From assembly GCA_017617495.1 (NCBI GenBank), contig JAFZWD010000058.1, positions 17,106-81,105 on the forward strand: a DNA stretch of 64,000 nucleotides, read 5' to 3'. Below are positions 31,909 through 41,733 of the stretch, in pieces. The notes below the pieces were generated by a model. The model was given only the letters and a program-made list of their open reading frames with translations, was not told the origin of the DNA and ran no database searches. The DNA is from Bacteroidales bacterium (lineage in GTDB: Bacteria > Bacteroidota > Bacteroidia > Bacteroidales > UBA932). Position numbers and translations under genes: made by a program. The number at the start of each line of letters is the position of its first letter. Position 1 is the first letter of the stretch.

Positions 31909-32802
31909 GTGTACCATAAACCCGTCCTGCTCTCCGAGAGCGTCGATTCCCTGATAACAAATCCATCCGGCTGCTACGCCGATGCCACCTTCGGAGGCGG
32001 CGGCCACAGCGCCGAGATTCTGCGCAGGCTCTCCCCCGACGGGCGCCTGATGGCCTTCGACCGCGATGCGGACGCGGCGCAGAACGCATTGGAGGACGAA
32101 AGGTTCTCCCTGATACACAATAATTTCAGATTCATACACAACTATACCCTCCTGTACTTCCCGGAGGGACTAGACGGCATCCTGGCAGACCTGGGGGTGT
32201 CGTCGCATCAGTTTGACACCGCGGAAAGGGGCTTCTCTTTCCGCTACAGTGCTCCTTTGGACATGCGAATGAACGTGCAGGGCGACAAGACTGCAGCGGA
32301 CGTTGTCAATTCGTATACGCAAAACGAGTTGGAAACTATCCTCAAACTGTACGGAGAAGTGGAAAACGCCCACAAAGTAGCGGGCCTCATAACCGCCGCG
32401 AGGGCGGAAACTCCCATTCTCAGTACGGATGACCTCGACAACGCCATCGCAGCGGCCCTGCCGTCTTTCGCAGAGCACAAATTCCTTGCAAAGGTCTACC
32501 AGGCCCTTCGCATCGAAGTCAACGGCGAGATGCGCTCGCTCGAGAAGTTCCTGGAAGGCGCGGCGAACTCCCTTAAGAAGGGCGGCCGCATCGCAGTTAT
32601 CACCTACCATTCCCTCGAGGACCGGATGGTGAAGAACTTCTTCAAGTCGGGCAACATCGAGGGCAGGGTGGAAAAGGACGTTTACGGCCGCATCTCCGCT
32701 CCGCTCAAGCCCATCGGCAAGGCCATTGTGCCTGAAGAAGAGGAAATTGCCGCCAACACCCGCGCCAGGAGCGCCAAACTACGCATCGCAGAAAGGATAT
32801 GA
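31909..32802 (+). CDS. rsmH: 16S rRNA (cytosine(1402)-N(4))-methyltransferase
   Basis: 297 residues, starting at a GTG (MYHKPVLLSESVDSL). SAM-binding motif ADATFGGGGHSAEIL, active-site region ILADLGVSSHQFDTAERGFSFR and C-terminal ITYHSLEDRMVKNFF are all typical. Modifies C1402 in the decoding centre. Overlaps the next gene by 4 nt (ATGA). Confidence 0.97.
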   Translation: MYHKPVLLSESVDSLITNPSGCYADATFGGGGHSAEILRRLSPDGRLMAFDRDADAAQNALEDERFSLIHNNFRFIHNYTLLYFPEGLDGILADLGVSSHQFDTAERGFSFRYSAPLDMRMNVQGDKTAADVVNSYTQNELETILKLYGEVENAHKVAGLITAARAETPILSTDDLDNAIAAALPSFAEHKFLAKVYQALRIEVNGEMRSLEKFLEGAANSLKKGGRIAVITYHSLEDRMVKNFFKSGNIEGRVEKDVYGRISAPLKPIGKAIVPEEEEIAANTRARSAKLRIAERI

Positions 32803-33161
32803 AAGAACAGATACACACAAAATGGCGCATTGCCGACATCGGCACGTTGCTCAAGAACAGCTTCCTTGCAATAATCAAGGGAGAGCTGCTCCTCCGCATG
32901 CAGGTGGGCAGGCACTTTGCCAAGTATCTGTACACCTTCGTCCTGCTCGCCCTGCTCATCCTCCTCAACCTTCTGGAAGAGAACACCCTGAGCAAGGTAG
33001 AACGCAACAACGAAACGCTTAAACAGCTCGAAGTCATCTACTCCGACAAGACCTTCCAGGTCGCATCGATGAGCAGGCGCTCGTCCATCGCCGAAAGGCT
33101 TAAGGAGATGGGCTCGAAGCTGGAAGAACCTACAAGCCCCGCAATTGTTCTGGAAAAATGA
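32799..33161 (+). CDS. ftsL: FtsL-like divisome protein
   Basis: 120 residues. A cytoplasmic N-terminal region of about 45 residues is followed by one membrane helix (YLYTFVLLALLILLNLL) and a periplasmic segment predicted to be helical (ENTLSKVERNNETLKQLEV). The sequence itself is poorly conserved; the assignment comes from topology, length and the position between rsmH and ftsI. FtsL links FtsB/FtsQ and activates FtsWI. It overlaps both neighbours by 4 nt. Confidence 0.8.
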   Translation: MKEQIHTKWRIADIGTLLKNSFLAIIKGELLLRMQVGRHFAKYLYTFVLLALLILLNLLEENTLSKVERNNETLKQLEVIYSDKTFQVASMSRRSSIAERLKEMGSKLEEPTSPAIVLEK

Positions 33162-35281
33162 GTGAGAAAAAAGATAAGATAGGCTATACCTTGTACCTCT
33201 TCTACCTGCTGCTGTTGCTCGCATCGGTGGCTGTGGTAGGGAAACTGGTATACTATCAGTTCATCTGGAAACCGGACGAAAAGATCGCCCGGGCGCTCAC
33301 TCCCAAGCCCGAAAGGCTGGTCCTGGAACCCGTGCGCGGCAACATAATCGACTGCAGGGGCAGGCTTCTCGCAATGTCGTATCCCGAATACGAAATCCGT
33401 ATGGACTGCACTGTGATGAAGGATGCCTTCGCGCGCCTCTCCAACAAAGACACCGCTGCACGGAGGGAGGCCCGCTGGCTCGACGACGCCCGCAAGCTTT
33501 CGTACGGACTGGAAAAACTCATCGGCGAAAAGACCGCGGACGAATACTTCGCGGCCATACGCAACGGCCGCTCCAACGGGGCGAAATATCTGCCCATAGC
33601 CAAGCACGTGGACCTCACCACGCTGGGCGAGCTCAAAAAGCTTCCCCTCTTCAAGCTGGCTCCGGGACGCGGCGGGCTCATAGTCAAGGGCCGCAACGTC
33701 CGCAAATATCCCTACGGCAGCCTCGCGCGCAGGGCCCTCGGATACGTTAAGGACAACAGCGGCGACCTGGGCACCGAAGATGCCAACAAGGGCCTCGAGC
33801 GCAAGTTCGACTCCGTGCTCCACGGCAAGGACGGCCGCGAGGTCAGGCGCACCAGCGACCGCGGGCGCATCCGCGACAACGACAGCAGTTATGTGCGCGC
33901 GATAGACGGAAAGGACCTCCGCATCACCATAGACATCGACCTCCAGGACATCGCCGACAAGGCGCTCAGGAGCAAGATTCAGGACGAAGAAGACCTCGAA
34001 GAGGCCTGCCTGGTGCTGATGGACGTGAAGAGCGGAGCCATCCGGGCGATGGTAAACCTCAAGCGCGAGCTGATCAATCCCCAGCACTTCGGCGAAGTTT
34101 ACAACACCGCCATCCAGCGCCGCTGCGAACCCGGTTCTGTATTCAAGACAGCCACACTGCTGGCGGCAATCGACGACGGCTACATAAAGAGCCTCGATGA
34201 GACCATCCCCACCAACCACGGCCATGTGCGCAACGTCGCGGGCAACTATCCGCAGGACGTGCACATCCTGGACTGGGAAAGGGAATACAAAACTAACGAA
34301 ATAAGCTACCTGGACGGATTCAAGATTTCCTCCAACTACGTTCTTTCCACCATAGCGGTCGAGAATTACAAGGACCGCAAGGCGGAATTCGTTTCCAAGC
34401 TTTACCAGTTCGGCCTCGGCGACTCGTTCAACTTCGACCTCGACGGCATGGCCGCGCCGTACATCCCGGATCCGAACGCCAGGGACAAACACGGCAAGAA
34501 GCTCTTCAGCAACACTTCGCTGGCGCAGGTCGGCTTCGGCTACGGCACAATGGAAACTCCCCTGCAGATACTCACGTTCTACAACGGAATCGCCAACGGC
34601 GGCCGCCTGATGAAGCCTTACCTTGTGGAAGACGTGGAGTACCGCGGAGACGTTCTGGTAAAATACGGGCAGAGCTACATAAACAAGGCGATGTGCAAAA
34701 AGGCCTCCATCGACACCCTGCGCAGGGCGCTTCTCGCGGTAACCGAAGAAGGTACCGCCAAGGTGCTCAAGAATGCCAAGTGCAAGGTGGCGGGCAAGAC
34801 CGGAACTTCCTTTGCCACGGTGGGCGGCAGCTACACCAGCGACGAGGGCCGCATCTACCAGGGCACCTTCGTGGGATTCTTCCCCGCCGAGAGCCCCAAG
34901 TACAGCATCGTGTGCCAGGTTGTTTCCAAACCTACCAGGCGCCAGTACCAGGGAGGCGGCATCCCCGCCAGGGCGGTGAAGGACGTAGTAAATTACATCG
35001 CCGATACGGAGCCCACGTGGAGGGAACATATAGGGAAGGAAGGCCAGGTGCCTGCGATGAAGGCGGATCTTCCCGAAGTGGAGGTGCAGTCTTCCAAGGA
35101 AGGAGGCGACACGGTGATCCTGCCCGACTTCAGGGGGATGGGCATCAGCGACATCCTGTACCTGGCGGAAAACGCCGGCCTGCACTGCAGCTACACCGGA
35201 AGCGGCCTTGCCAGGAGCCAGTCCCCCGCCCCGGGAGCGAGGCTCAGGGCCGGAAGCACAGTTAACATAGTATTGAAATGA
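33158..35281 (+). CDS. ftsI: Division-specific penicillin-binding protein (FtsI/PBP3-type) with PASTA domain
   Basis: 707 residues. One N-terminal membrane anchor (LYLFYLLLLLASVAVVGKLVYY), a pedestal domain starting VRGNIIDCRGRLLAMS, then the transpeptidase domain. Catalytic motifs are CEPGSVFKTAT (SxxK), FKISSNYVL (SxN) and VAGKTGTSFAT (KTG). A single PASTA module closes the protein (VILPDFRGMGISDILYLAENAG). It cross-links septal peptidoglycan with FtsW, encoded downstream. The overlap with murE is 4 nt. Confidence 0.96.
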   Translation: MSEKKDKIGYTLYLFYLLLLLASVAVVGKLVYYQFIWKPDEKIARALTPKPERLVLEPVRGNIIDCRGRLLAMSYPEYEIRMDCTVMKDAFARLSNKDTAARREARWLDDARKLSYGLEKLIGEKTADEYFAAIRNGRSNGAKYLPIAKHVDLTTLGELKKLPLFKLAPGRGGLIVKGRNVRKYPYGSLARRALGYVKDNSGDLGTEDANKGLERKFDSVLHGKDGREVRRTSDRGRIRDNDSSYVRAIDGKDLRITIDIDLQDIADKALRSKIQDEEDLEEACLVLMDVKSGAIRAMVNLKRELINPQHFGEVYNTAIQRRCEPGSVFKTATLLAAIDDGYIKSLDETIPTNHGHVRNVAGNYPQDVHILDWEREYKTNEISYLDGFKISSNYVLSTIAVENYKDRKAEFVSKLYQFGLGDSFNFDLDGMAAPYIPDPNARDKHGKKLFSNTSLAQVGFGYGTMETPLQILTFYNGIANGGRLMKPYLVEDVEYRGDVLVKYGQSYINKAMCKKASIDTLRRALLAVTEEGTAKVLKNAKCKVAGKTGTSFATVGGSYTSDEGRIYQGTFVGFFPAESPKYSIVCQVVSKPTRRQYQGGGIPARAVKDVVNYIADTEPTWREHIGKEGQVPAMKADLPEVEVQSSKEGGDTVILPDFRGMGISDILYLAENAGLHCSYTGSGLARSQSPAPGARLRAGSTVNIVLK

Positions 35282-36678
35282 AACTTGCAGATATAATAAA
35301 AGGAACGGGCGCGACCATTCTGCGCGGCACTCCGGACACCGAAGTCCTGGGAATAACCTCCGATTCCCGCAAGGTGGAGAAGGGATGGCTGTTCATCGCC
35401 GTCAAGGGATGCGCGGTGGACGGGCACGCCTTCGTGGACCAGGCGGTGGAGAAGGGCGCAGCCGCGGTGGTGGACGCCGACCGCAGGGCACTGGCCCTGT
35501 GCGCCGACCGTTTCTACGGGCATCCGTCCGGCAAACTCGAGCTGGTGGGAATTACCGGCACCAACGGCAAAACCACAACTGTCACGCTCCTCTATAACCT
35601 TTTCCGCGGGCTCGGATACGAGTGCGGGCTGCTGTCGACCATAGCCAATTACGTGGGCACCCGCCGCAGCGAAACCGCCAACACCACCGCCGACCCCATC
35701 ACCATCAATTCGCTTATGGCGGAGATGGTGGAAGCTGGATGCAAGTACTGCTTCATGGAGGTGAGTTCCATCGGCATCGAGCAGGAGCGCACCGCCGGCC
35801 TCGAATTCAGGGTGGGCATCTTCAGCAACCTCACCCACGACCATCTGGACTATCACAAGACCTTTGCGGAGTACCTCCGCTGCAAGAAGCTCTTCTTCGA
35901 CGGACTCGGCGCGGATGCGGTGGCCATTACCAACGCCGACGACCGCAACGGACTGGTGATGACTCAGAATACCAGGGCGAAAGTGGTCACCTACTCCTGC
36001 CGCAAGGCCGCCGACCACAACTGCCGCATACTCGAGGAAAGCTTCGAGGGCATGCTCCTCAAGATCGACGGCACCGAGGTCTGGACCAGGCTCACCGGCG
36101 CCCACAATGCATACAACGTGCTCGCGATATACTGCGCGGCGCTTGCACTCGGCGCCGACAAGGGCGAAATCCTGCTTGCGGTCAGCAAGCTCGAAAGCGC
36201 GCCCGGCAGGCTGGAGACACTGCGCGGCCCCAGGGACCTTGCAGTGGTGATAGACTACGCACACACTCCCGACGCACTCGAGAACGTGCTCAAAACTCTG
36301 CGCGACATCGCCCCGAAACGGCAGCTTATCTGTCTCTTCGGATGCGGAGGCGACCGCGACCGCAGCAAGCGGCCCGAGATGGCGGCGATAGCGGAGAAGA
36401 TGGCCGACCGCATCTTCATAACCTCGGACAACTGCCGCACGGAGAACCCGGACGACATTATCGCCGAGATCCGCACGGGTCTCAGCGCAAAGGGTGCGGC
36501 AAGGGCCATCTGCATAACCGACCGCAGGGAAGCCATCCGCACTGCGATACTCACCGCCCCCGAGTCCGCCACCATCCTCATCGCGGGCAAGGGGCACGAG
36601 ACCTACCAGATCATCGGTACCACCAAATACCACTTTGACGAACGTGAAATAGTTGACGAAATCTTTAAATCGTTATGA
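35278..36678 (+). CDS. murE: UDP-N-acetylmuramoyl-tripeptide ligase
   Basis: 466 residues. Mur ligase order: N-terminal UDP-binding domain (GITSDSRKVEKGWLFIAVKG), central ATPase domain with P-loop GITGTNGKTTTVTLLY, C-terminal ligase domain (VIDYAHTPDALENVL, CGGDRDRSKRPEM). It adds the third stem-peptide residue, expected to be meso-diaminopimelate in Bacteroidales. The specificity loop, usually DNPR, reads TSDNCRTENPDDI here, with Cys for Pro and the key Arg retained. Overlaps mraY by 4 nt. Confidence 0.96.
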   Translation: MKLADIIKGTGATILRGTPDTEVLGITSDSRKVEKGWLFIAVKGCAVDGHAFVDQAVEKGAAAVVDADRRALALCADRFYGHPSGKLELVGITGTNGKTTTVTLLYNLFRGLGYECGLLSTIANYVGTRRSETANTTADPITINSLMAEMVEAGCKYCFMEVSSIGIEQERTAGLEFRVGIFSNLTHDHLDYHKTFAEYLRCKKLFFDGLGADAVAITNADDRNGLVMTQNTRAKVVTYSCRKAADHNCRILEESFEGMLLKIDGTEVWTRLTGAHNAYNVLAIYCAALALGADKGEILLAVSKLESAPGRLETLRGPRDLAVVIDYAHTPDALENVLKTLRDIAPKRQLICLFGCGGDRDRSKRPEMAAIAEKMADRIFITSDNCRTENPDDIIAEIRTGLSAKGAARAICITDRREAIRTAILTAPESATILIAGKGHETYQIIGTTKYHFDEREIVDEIFKSL

Positions 36679-37835
36679 TATACTACCTTTCAGAACTGCT
36701 GAAAAACACCGACTTCCCGGGGCACGGCCTGCTGGCTTACATATCGTTCAGGGCAATCGCCGCAGTGGTGATAAGCATGCTTATATCCTTCTTCGCCGGA
36801 AAAAGAATCATTGCCTGGCTGCAGCTCAGGCAGATCGGCGAAACCGTGCGCGACCTCGGTCTCGAGGGACAGATGCAGAAAAAGGGCACCCCTACCATGG
36901 GAGGCATCATAATCCTGCTGTCGCTCATCGTGTCCGTGCTTCTCACCTGCGACCTGGGCAATATCTACATAATCCTGCTTCTTATCACAACGCTCTGGTG
37001 CGGAGGCATCGGCTTTGCCGACGATTATATCAAGGTGTTCAGACATAACAAGGAGGGAATGAGCGAGCGGGGTAAACTCATACTGCAGTTTGTACTGGCC
37101 CTGGGTATCGCTCTCATCTTCTGCTTCTCGCAGAACATCTGGGGACAGGCGCCCAAACAGCTCGTAACTACCATTCCTTTCGTGAAGGCCAACGAGTTCG
37201 ACTATTCCTGGCTCTCGCCGTTCAAGGGACAGCTCGGAATGTACGTCTCCTGGGGCATTTACGTGGTGATGATAATCGTGGTCATACTCGCCTGCTCCAA
37301 CGGAGCCAACCTCACCGACGGCCTGGACGGCCTTTCCGCCGGCACTTCATCAATAATCTCCGTGGTCATCGCAGTGCTCGCCTATCTCAGCGGCAACATC
37401 CTGAATTCCGGCTACCTGAACATTATGTACCTGCCGGGCACCGGCGAGATTGCAGTCTTCATGGCCGCATTCGTAGGTGCGCTGATAGGGTTCCTGTGGT
37501 ACAACACCTTCCCCGCCCAGGTATTCATGGGCGATACGGGAAGCCTTGCCATCGGCGGCATCATCGGAGTGAGCGCAATCCTCATCCGCAAGGAACTTCT
37601 TCTCCCGCTGCTCTGCGGCATTTTCCTGGTGGAGAGCGCGAGCGTGCTGATTCAGAAATACTGGTTCAAATACACCAGGCACAAATATGGCGAGGGCCGC
37701 CGCGTTTTCCTGATGGCCCCGCTGCATCATCATTACCAGAAACAGGGCGTGCCGGAACCGCGCATAGTTTCCCGCTTCTGGATTGTAGGTATTATACTGG
37801 CTGTCAGCACTTTGGCACTGCTTAAAATACGTTAG
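36675..37835 (+). CDS. mraY: Phospho-N-acetylmuramoyl-pentapeptide-transferase
   Basis: 386 residues, a polytopic inner-membrane enzyme making lipid I from UDP-MurNAc-pentapeptide and undecaprenyl phosphate. The family motifs KKGTPTMGGIIIL, GFADDYIKV (catalytic Asp pair), NLTDGLDGLSAGTS and HHHYQKQGVPEPRIVSRFWI are all intact. The lipid carrier comes from the UppS encoded at 8120. It lies 3 nt before murD. Confidence 0.98.
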   Translation: MIYYLSELLKNTDFPGHGLLAYISFRAIAAVVISMLISFFAGKRIIAWLQLRQIGETVRDLGLEGQMQKKGTPTMGGIIILLSLIVSVLLTCDLGNIYIILLLITTLWCGGIGFADDYIKVFRHNKEGMSERGKLILQFVLALGIALIFCFSQNIWGQAPKQLVTTIPFVKANEFDYSWLSPFKGQLGMYVSWGIYVVMIIVVILACSNGANLTDGLDGLSAGTSSIISVVIAVLAYLSGNILNSGYLNIMYLPGTGEIAVFMAAFVGALIGFLWYNTFPAQVFMGDTGSLAIGGIIGVSAILIRKELLLPLLCGIFLVESASVLIQKYWFKYTRHKYGEGRRVFLMAPLHHHYQKQGVPEPRIVSRFWIVGIILAVSTLALLKIR

Positions 37836-37838
37836 GCG

Positions 37839-39179
37839 ATGGCAAGACTTGTTGTTTTGGGCGGGGCCGAAAGCGGCGTGGGAGCCGCGGTCCTCGCGAA
37901 AGTGAAGGGTTTCGATGTGTTTCTTTCCGACAACGGGAAGATAAAGGAAGAATACGCGCAGATGCTGCGCAAATGGGATGTGCCCTTCGAAGAGGGCGGG
38001 CACACCGAGGATCTGGTGCTGAACGCCGACGAGGTAGTCAAGAGCCCCGGCATCCCGGAGACCGTGCCCATCGTGCGGAAGCTTGTGGCCAAGGGGATAA
38101 AGGTGATTTCGGAGATAGAATTCGCCGGCCGCTACGACAGCGCCCGGAAGATCTGCATCACCGGATCCAACGGCAAGACCACAACCACTTCGCTCATATA
38201 CTACCTGCTGCAGAACGCCGGCCTCAACGTAGGCCTGGGCGGCAACATCGGCAAAAGCTACGCACTGCAGGTGGCGACCGAGCAGCACGACTATTACGTA
38301 CTGGAAATCAGCAGTTTCCAGCTGGACGGCTGCTACGATTTCCGTCCGGACATCGCCATCATCACCAACATCACCCCGGACCATCTCGACCGCTACGACC
38401 ACAATTTCGAAAACTACATCCGCAGCAAGTTCCGCATCACGCAGAACCTGCGCCCGGAGGACTGCTTCATATTCGATTCGGACGACGACATCACAATCGG
38501 ACATCTCAGCAAGATAGTGGTCCACGCCCAGATGCTCCCCTTCTCGCAGAAGCAGGAAGTTGAGCAGGGTGCGTTCGTTCGCGAAGGTAAAATCGTCCTG
38601 CGCTACAAGCAGAGCGAAAGCGAAATCTTCCTCAACGAACTGGCACTCGGTGGCAGGCACAACATCTACAACTCGATGGCAGCCGCCCTGGCGGCAAAGG
38701 CCACAGGCATCAAGAACGAGATAATCCGAAGCTCGCTCAAGAGCTTTACCCCCATCGAGCACAGGCTTGAGCCCGTGCTCAGCGTGGGCGGGGTGCTCTA
38801 CATCAACGACTCCAAGGCCACCAACGTGGATTCGGCATGGTACGCGCTCGAAAGCCAGACCAAGCCCGTGGTGTGGATAGTCGGGGGCACCGACAAGGGC
38901 AACGACTATTCCGTACTCACCGAGCTTGTAAAGGCAAAGGTCAAGGCAATCGTCTGCCTCGGAGTGGACAACAGCAAGATTCACGCTGCGTTCGAGCACA
39001 TCGTCGGCAGCGACAGGATAGTCGACACGCTCAGCGCCCAGGAGGCGGTGAAGGCATCCGCGGCATTCGCCGAAAGCGGCGACGTGGTACTGCTCAGCCC
39101 CTGCTGCGCCAGCTTCGACCTCTTCAAATGCTACGAGGACCGCGGCGACCAGTTCAAAGCCGCGGTAAGGAACCTTTAA
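37839..39179 (+). CDS. murD: UDP-N-acetylmuramoyl-L-alanine--D-glutamate ligase
   Basis: 446 residues. N-terminal Rossmann-like domain (RLVVLGGAESGVGAAVLA), P-loop ICITGSNGKTTTTSLIYY, and C-terminal FTPIEHRLEPVLSVGGVLYINDSKATN and LLSPCCASFDLFKCYEDRGD. It adds D-Glu to UDP-MurNAc-L-Ala. It is 12 nt before ftsW. Confidence 0.97.
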   Translation: MARLVVLGGAESGVGAAVLAKVKGFDVFLSDNGKIKEEYAQMLRKWDVPFEEGGHTEDLVLNADEVVKSPGIPETVPIVRKLVAKGIKVISEIEFAGRYDSARKICITGSNGKTTTTSLIYYLLQNAGLNVGLGGNIGKSYALQVATEQHDYYVLEISSFQLDGCYDFRPDIAIITNITPDHLDRYDHNFENYIRSKFRITQNLRPEDCFIFDSDDDITIGHLSKIVVHAQMLPFSQKQEVEQGAFVREGKIVLRYKQSESEIFLNELALGGRHNIYNSMAAALAAKATGIKNEIIRSSLKSFTPIEHRLEPVLSVGGVLYINDSKATNVDSAWYALESQTKPVVWIVGGTDKGNDYSVLTELVKAKVKAIVCLGVDNSKIHAAFEHIVGSDRIVDTLSAQEAVKASAAFAESGDVVLLSPCCASFDLFKCYEDRGDQFKAAVRNL

Positions 39180-39191
39180 CCCTGAGGATTT

Positions 39192-40619
39192 ATGGCAACG
39201 GACGGCAAAAAGAAATTCTGGACCTATCTGGACGAGATGGAAGGCGACAAGATCGTCTGGATTGTCGTGCTGCTGCTCATCCTGTGCTCGATCCTGTGCC
39301 TGTTCTCTTCGACCTCCAGCCTGCTCAAGGGCGAAGCCACGAGGATAGACATACTCAAAGGGCAGATAATACTGTCGCTCGCCGGCATCGGAGTGCTGAT
39401 ATTCTGCTACAACATAAAGAGCCTCCGCGTTTGGAAATTCTTTGCCAAATGGGGCTTCCTGCTGTCGCTGGGGCTGCTCGTCTTCGTGGCCGGGCACCTG
39501 AACCTGGGTGTTGTGCGCGCCGCCAGCGTCAACGGTTCCTGGCGTATCCTTTCGGTGGCCGGGCAGCAGATCCACGTGCTCGAGGTAGTGAAGGTATCCA
39601 TGATGATGTACCTCGCCTGGGCGATGGATGCATACCGGAACGGCCATTTCGACAAATGGTTCACCGATCCCAAATATGCGCACTGGGCCGATGACCTGCG
39701 GCGCTGGACAGCGCTCTACATACCATTCGTGCTGATTTTCGTGCTGGCCCTCACCGCCAGCGGTTCCGCCGCCTTCATAACCGGCGGTCTGATGCTTCTG
39801 CTCATAATGCTGGGCGGCGGCAAGTTCAAGGACCTTCTGGTGCTGATGGCGGGCGGACTGCTTCTGCTCGGAGTAGTGGCCGGCCTCAACCATGTGTCGC
39901 GCAGCGCGTCCAACCCCAACGGCGCGGTATTCGAGCGCTGGGCGACCATCGAAAACCGCCTCATCGGCGCAGTCAAGGACAGCCCCGCCGAAGAGATAGC
40001 CAAAACGGCGCCAGTCGGCAGCCGCGACTTCCAGGACGCGATTGACGAAATCCGCCAGCCCTACAGCGCAAAGATTGCCATCCACCAGGGCAAAATCATC
40101 GGAAAAGGCCCCGGACGCAGCTCGCAGCGCTACGTAGTGCCCGATTTCTCGGAAGACTACATGTTCAGCTTCATAATCGAGGAGTACGGCATCATCGGAG
40201 GCATCTTCGTGATAATGATATACCTGAGCCTTCTCGCCAGAGGCACCATAATAGCCCGCAACTGCGACGACTTCTTTGCCAAGATGTGCGTGGCCGGACT
40301 GGTGCTGCTGATCAGCGGGCAGGCTTTCCTGCACATCTTCGTGAACGTGGACATCGGCCCGATGACGGGCCAGACGCTGCCGGTGATAAGCCACGGCACC
40401 TCGGCCTTCCTCTGCTTCATGGCGGCCTTCGGGGTAATCCTGAGCCTCAGCCGCATAGCCGCAAAACGCATGAAGAAGGAGCAGCAGGACGCCGTTCCTC
40501 TCGTAGAGCTCGAACAGGTGAAGGAAGAAGCGCAGGCCGAACAGGAGAGCACGCTGAGCGACCTTGCCGATTTCGAAAGCGAAAAAACTAACGACGAACC
40601 GGAATATGAAGAAGTATAA
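39192..40619 (+). CDS. ftsW: Septal peptidoglycan polymerase FtsW (SEDS family)
   Basis: 475 residues with about ten membrane helices. SEDS hallmarks are seen as SVNGSWRILSVAGQQIHVLEVVK, GKIIGKGPGRSSQRYVVPDFSEDYMFSFIIEEYG and PMTGQTLPVISHGTSAFL in separate blocks. The C-terminal ~45 residues are acidic and charged, extending past the usual end. It polymerises lipid II at the septum together with the FtsI encoded above. The 3' end overlaps murG by 14 nt. Confidence 0.96.
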   Translation: MATDGKKKFWTYLDEMEGDKIVWIVVLLLILCSILCLFSSTSSLLKGEATRIDILKGQIILSLAGIGVLIFCYNIKSLRVWKFFAKWGFLLSLGLLVFVAGHLNLGVVRAASVNGSWRILSVAGQQIHVLEVVKVSMMMYLAWAMDAYRNGHFDKWFTDPKYAHWADDLRRWTALYIPFVLIFVLALTASGSAAFITGGLMLLLIMLGGGKFKDLLVLMAGGLLLLGVVAGLNHVSRSASNPNGAVFERWATIENRLIGAVKDSPAEEIAKTAPVGSRDFQDAIDEIRQPYSAKIAIHQGKIIGKGPGRSSQRYVVPDFSEDYMFSFIIEEYGIIGGIFVIMIYLSLLARGTIIARNCDDFFAKMCVAGLVLLISGQAFLHIFVNVDIGPMTGQTLPVISHGTSAFLCFMAAFGVILSLSRIAAKRMKKEQQDAVPLVELEQVKEEAQAEQESTLSDLADFESEKTNDEPEYEEV

Positions 40620-41733
40620 GAAGATACGCGCAATTATCAGCGGTGGCGGCACGGGGGGACACATCTTCCCCGCCGTTTCCATCGCATCCAAACTCCGCGA
40701 GCTCAACCCCGAAAACGAGATTCTCTTCGTGGGGGCCGAGGGCAAGATGGAGATGGAGAAAGTGCCTGCGGCAGGATTCGAGATAGTCGGCCTGCCCATC
40801 CTGGGCCTTCAGCGGCAGCTTAACTGGAAGAATATCAAGAACGATATCCAGGTGCCCTTCCGCTGGCTGGCGAGCCTCCGCAAGGCCGGGCGCATAATCG
40901 ACAGCTTCAAGCCGGACATCGCCATAGGCGTGGGCGGCTATGCCAGCGCTCCCCTTCTGCGCAAGGCGGTGGCAAAGGGCATCCCCACCCTCATCCAGGA
41001 GCAGAACGGCTTTGCCGGCCTCACCAACAGGATGCTTTCCAAGAAGGTCGGCTGCATCTGCGTGGCCTACGAAGGCATGGAGAAGTTCTTCCCTGCCGAC
41101 AAAATTGTCTTCAGCGGCAACCCCATCCGCCCCGAAATGCACCCCTACAGCGCCGCCGAACGCAAGGAAGCGCTCGCATTCTACGGGCTGGACCCCGCCA
41201 AGAAGCATCTGCTCATAGTGGGCGGAAGTCTCGGCAGCGGCACTCTCAATGCCGCGATGAAGAAGTGGATATCCGACGGCTGCCCCGGAGGCGAGGGCGT
41301 GCAGGTGCTCTGGCAGTGCGGCAAGTACTACAAGAAGGGCGTGGACGAGTTTATGGCGGGAAGGGATCTCCCCGACATCAGGCATTCCGATTTCATCGCG
41401 AGGATGGATTACGCCTATGCGGCGGCGGACCTGATCATCTCGCGCAGCGGGGCTTCTTCGATTTCGGAGATCTGCGCCACGCGCAAGGCCGCCGTGTTCG
41501 TGCCCTCCCCCAACGTGGCTGAGGACCACCAGACGCACAACGCCATGGCTCTCGTGAGCAAGGATGCAGCAGTGCTGGTGCGCGACGCCGAAGCGGCGGA
41601 GAAGCTGATGCCTGCGGCGATGGAGCTGATTCGAGACGAGAAGAAGATTGCGCAGATGGAGCGCAACACCGAGCCCCTCGCAAGGCTGGACGCCGCGCAG
41701 ACTATAGTTGACGAGATTTACAAACTGGTATGA
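40606..41733 (+). CDS. murG: UDP-GlcNAc:lipid I N-acetylglucosaminyltransferase
   Basis: 375 residues from MKKYKKIRAIISGGGTGGHI, the family N-terminus with its glycine loop. A longer in-frame start lies within ftsW and is not supported. GVGGYASAPLLRKA, PTLIQEQNGFAGLTNRML and SRSGASSISEI are the usual donor/acceptor site blocks of this GT28 enzyme. It converts lipid I to lipid II at the inner face of the membrane. Overlaps murC by 4 nt. Confidence 0.97.
   Translation: MKKYKKIRAIISGGGTGGHIFPAVSIASKLRELNPENEILFVGAEGKMEMEKVPAAGFEIVGLPILGLQRQLNWKNIKNDIQVPFRWLASLRKAGRIIDSFKPDIAIGVGGYASAPLLRKAVAKGIPTLIQEQNGFAGLTNRMLSKKVGCICVAYEGMEKFFPADKIVFSGNPIRPEMHPYSAAERKEALAFYGLDPAKKHLLIVGGSLGSGTLNAAMKKWISDGCPGGEGVQVLWQCGKYYKKGVDEFMAGRDLPDIRHSDFIARMDYAYAAADLIISRSGASSISEICATRKAAVFVPSPNVAEDHQTHNAMALVSKDAAVLVRDAEAAEKLMPAAMELIRDEKKIAQMERNTEPLARLDAAQTIVDEIYKLV

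Noticed and set aside
37350-40799. Very long open frame of over 1,100 codons on the minus strand
   Set aside because: It lies antisense to mraY, murD and ftsW, which are unmistakable; no promoter or start context supports it.
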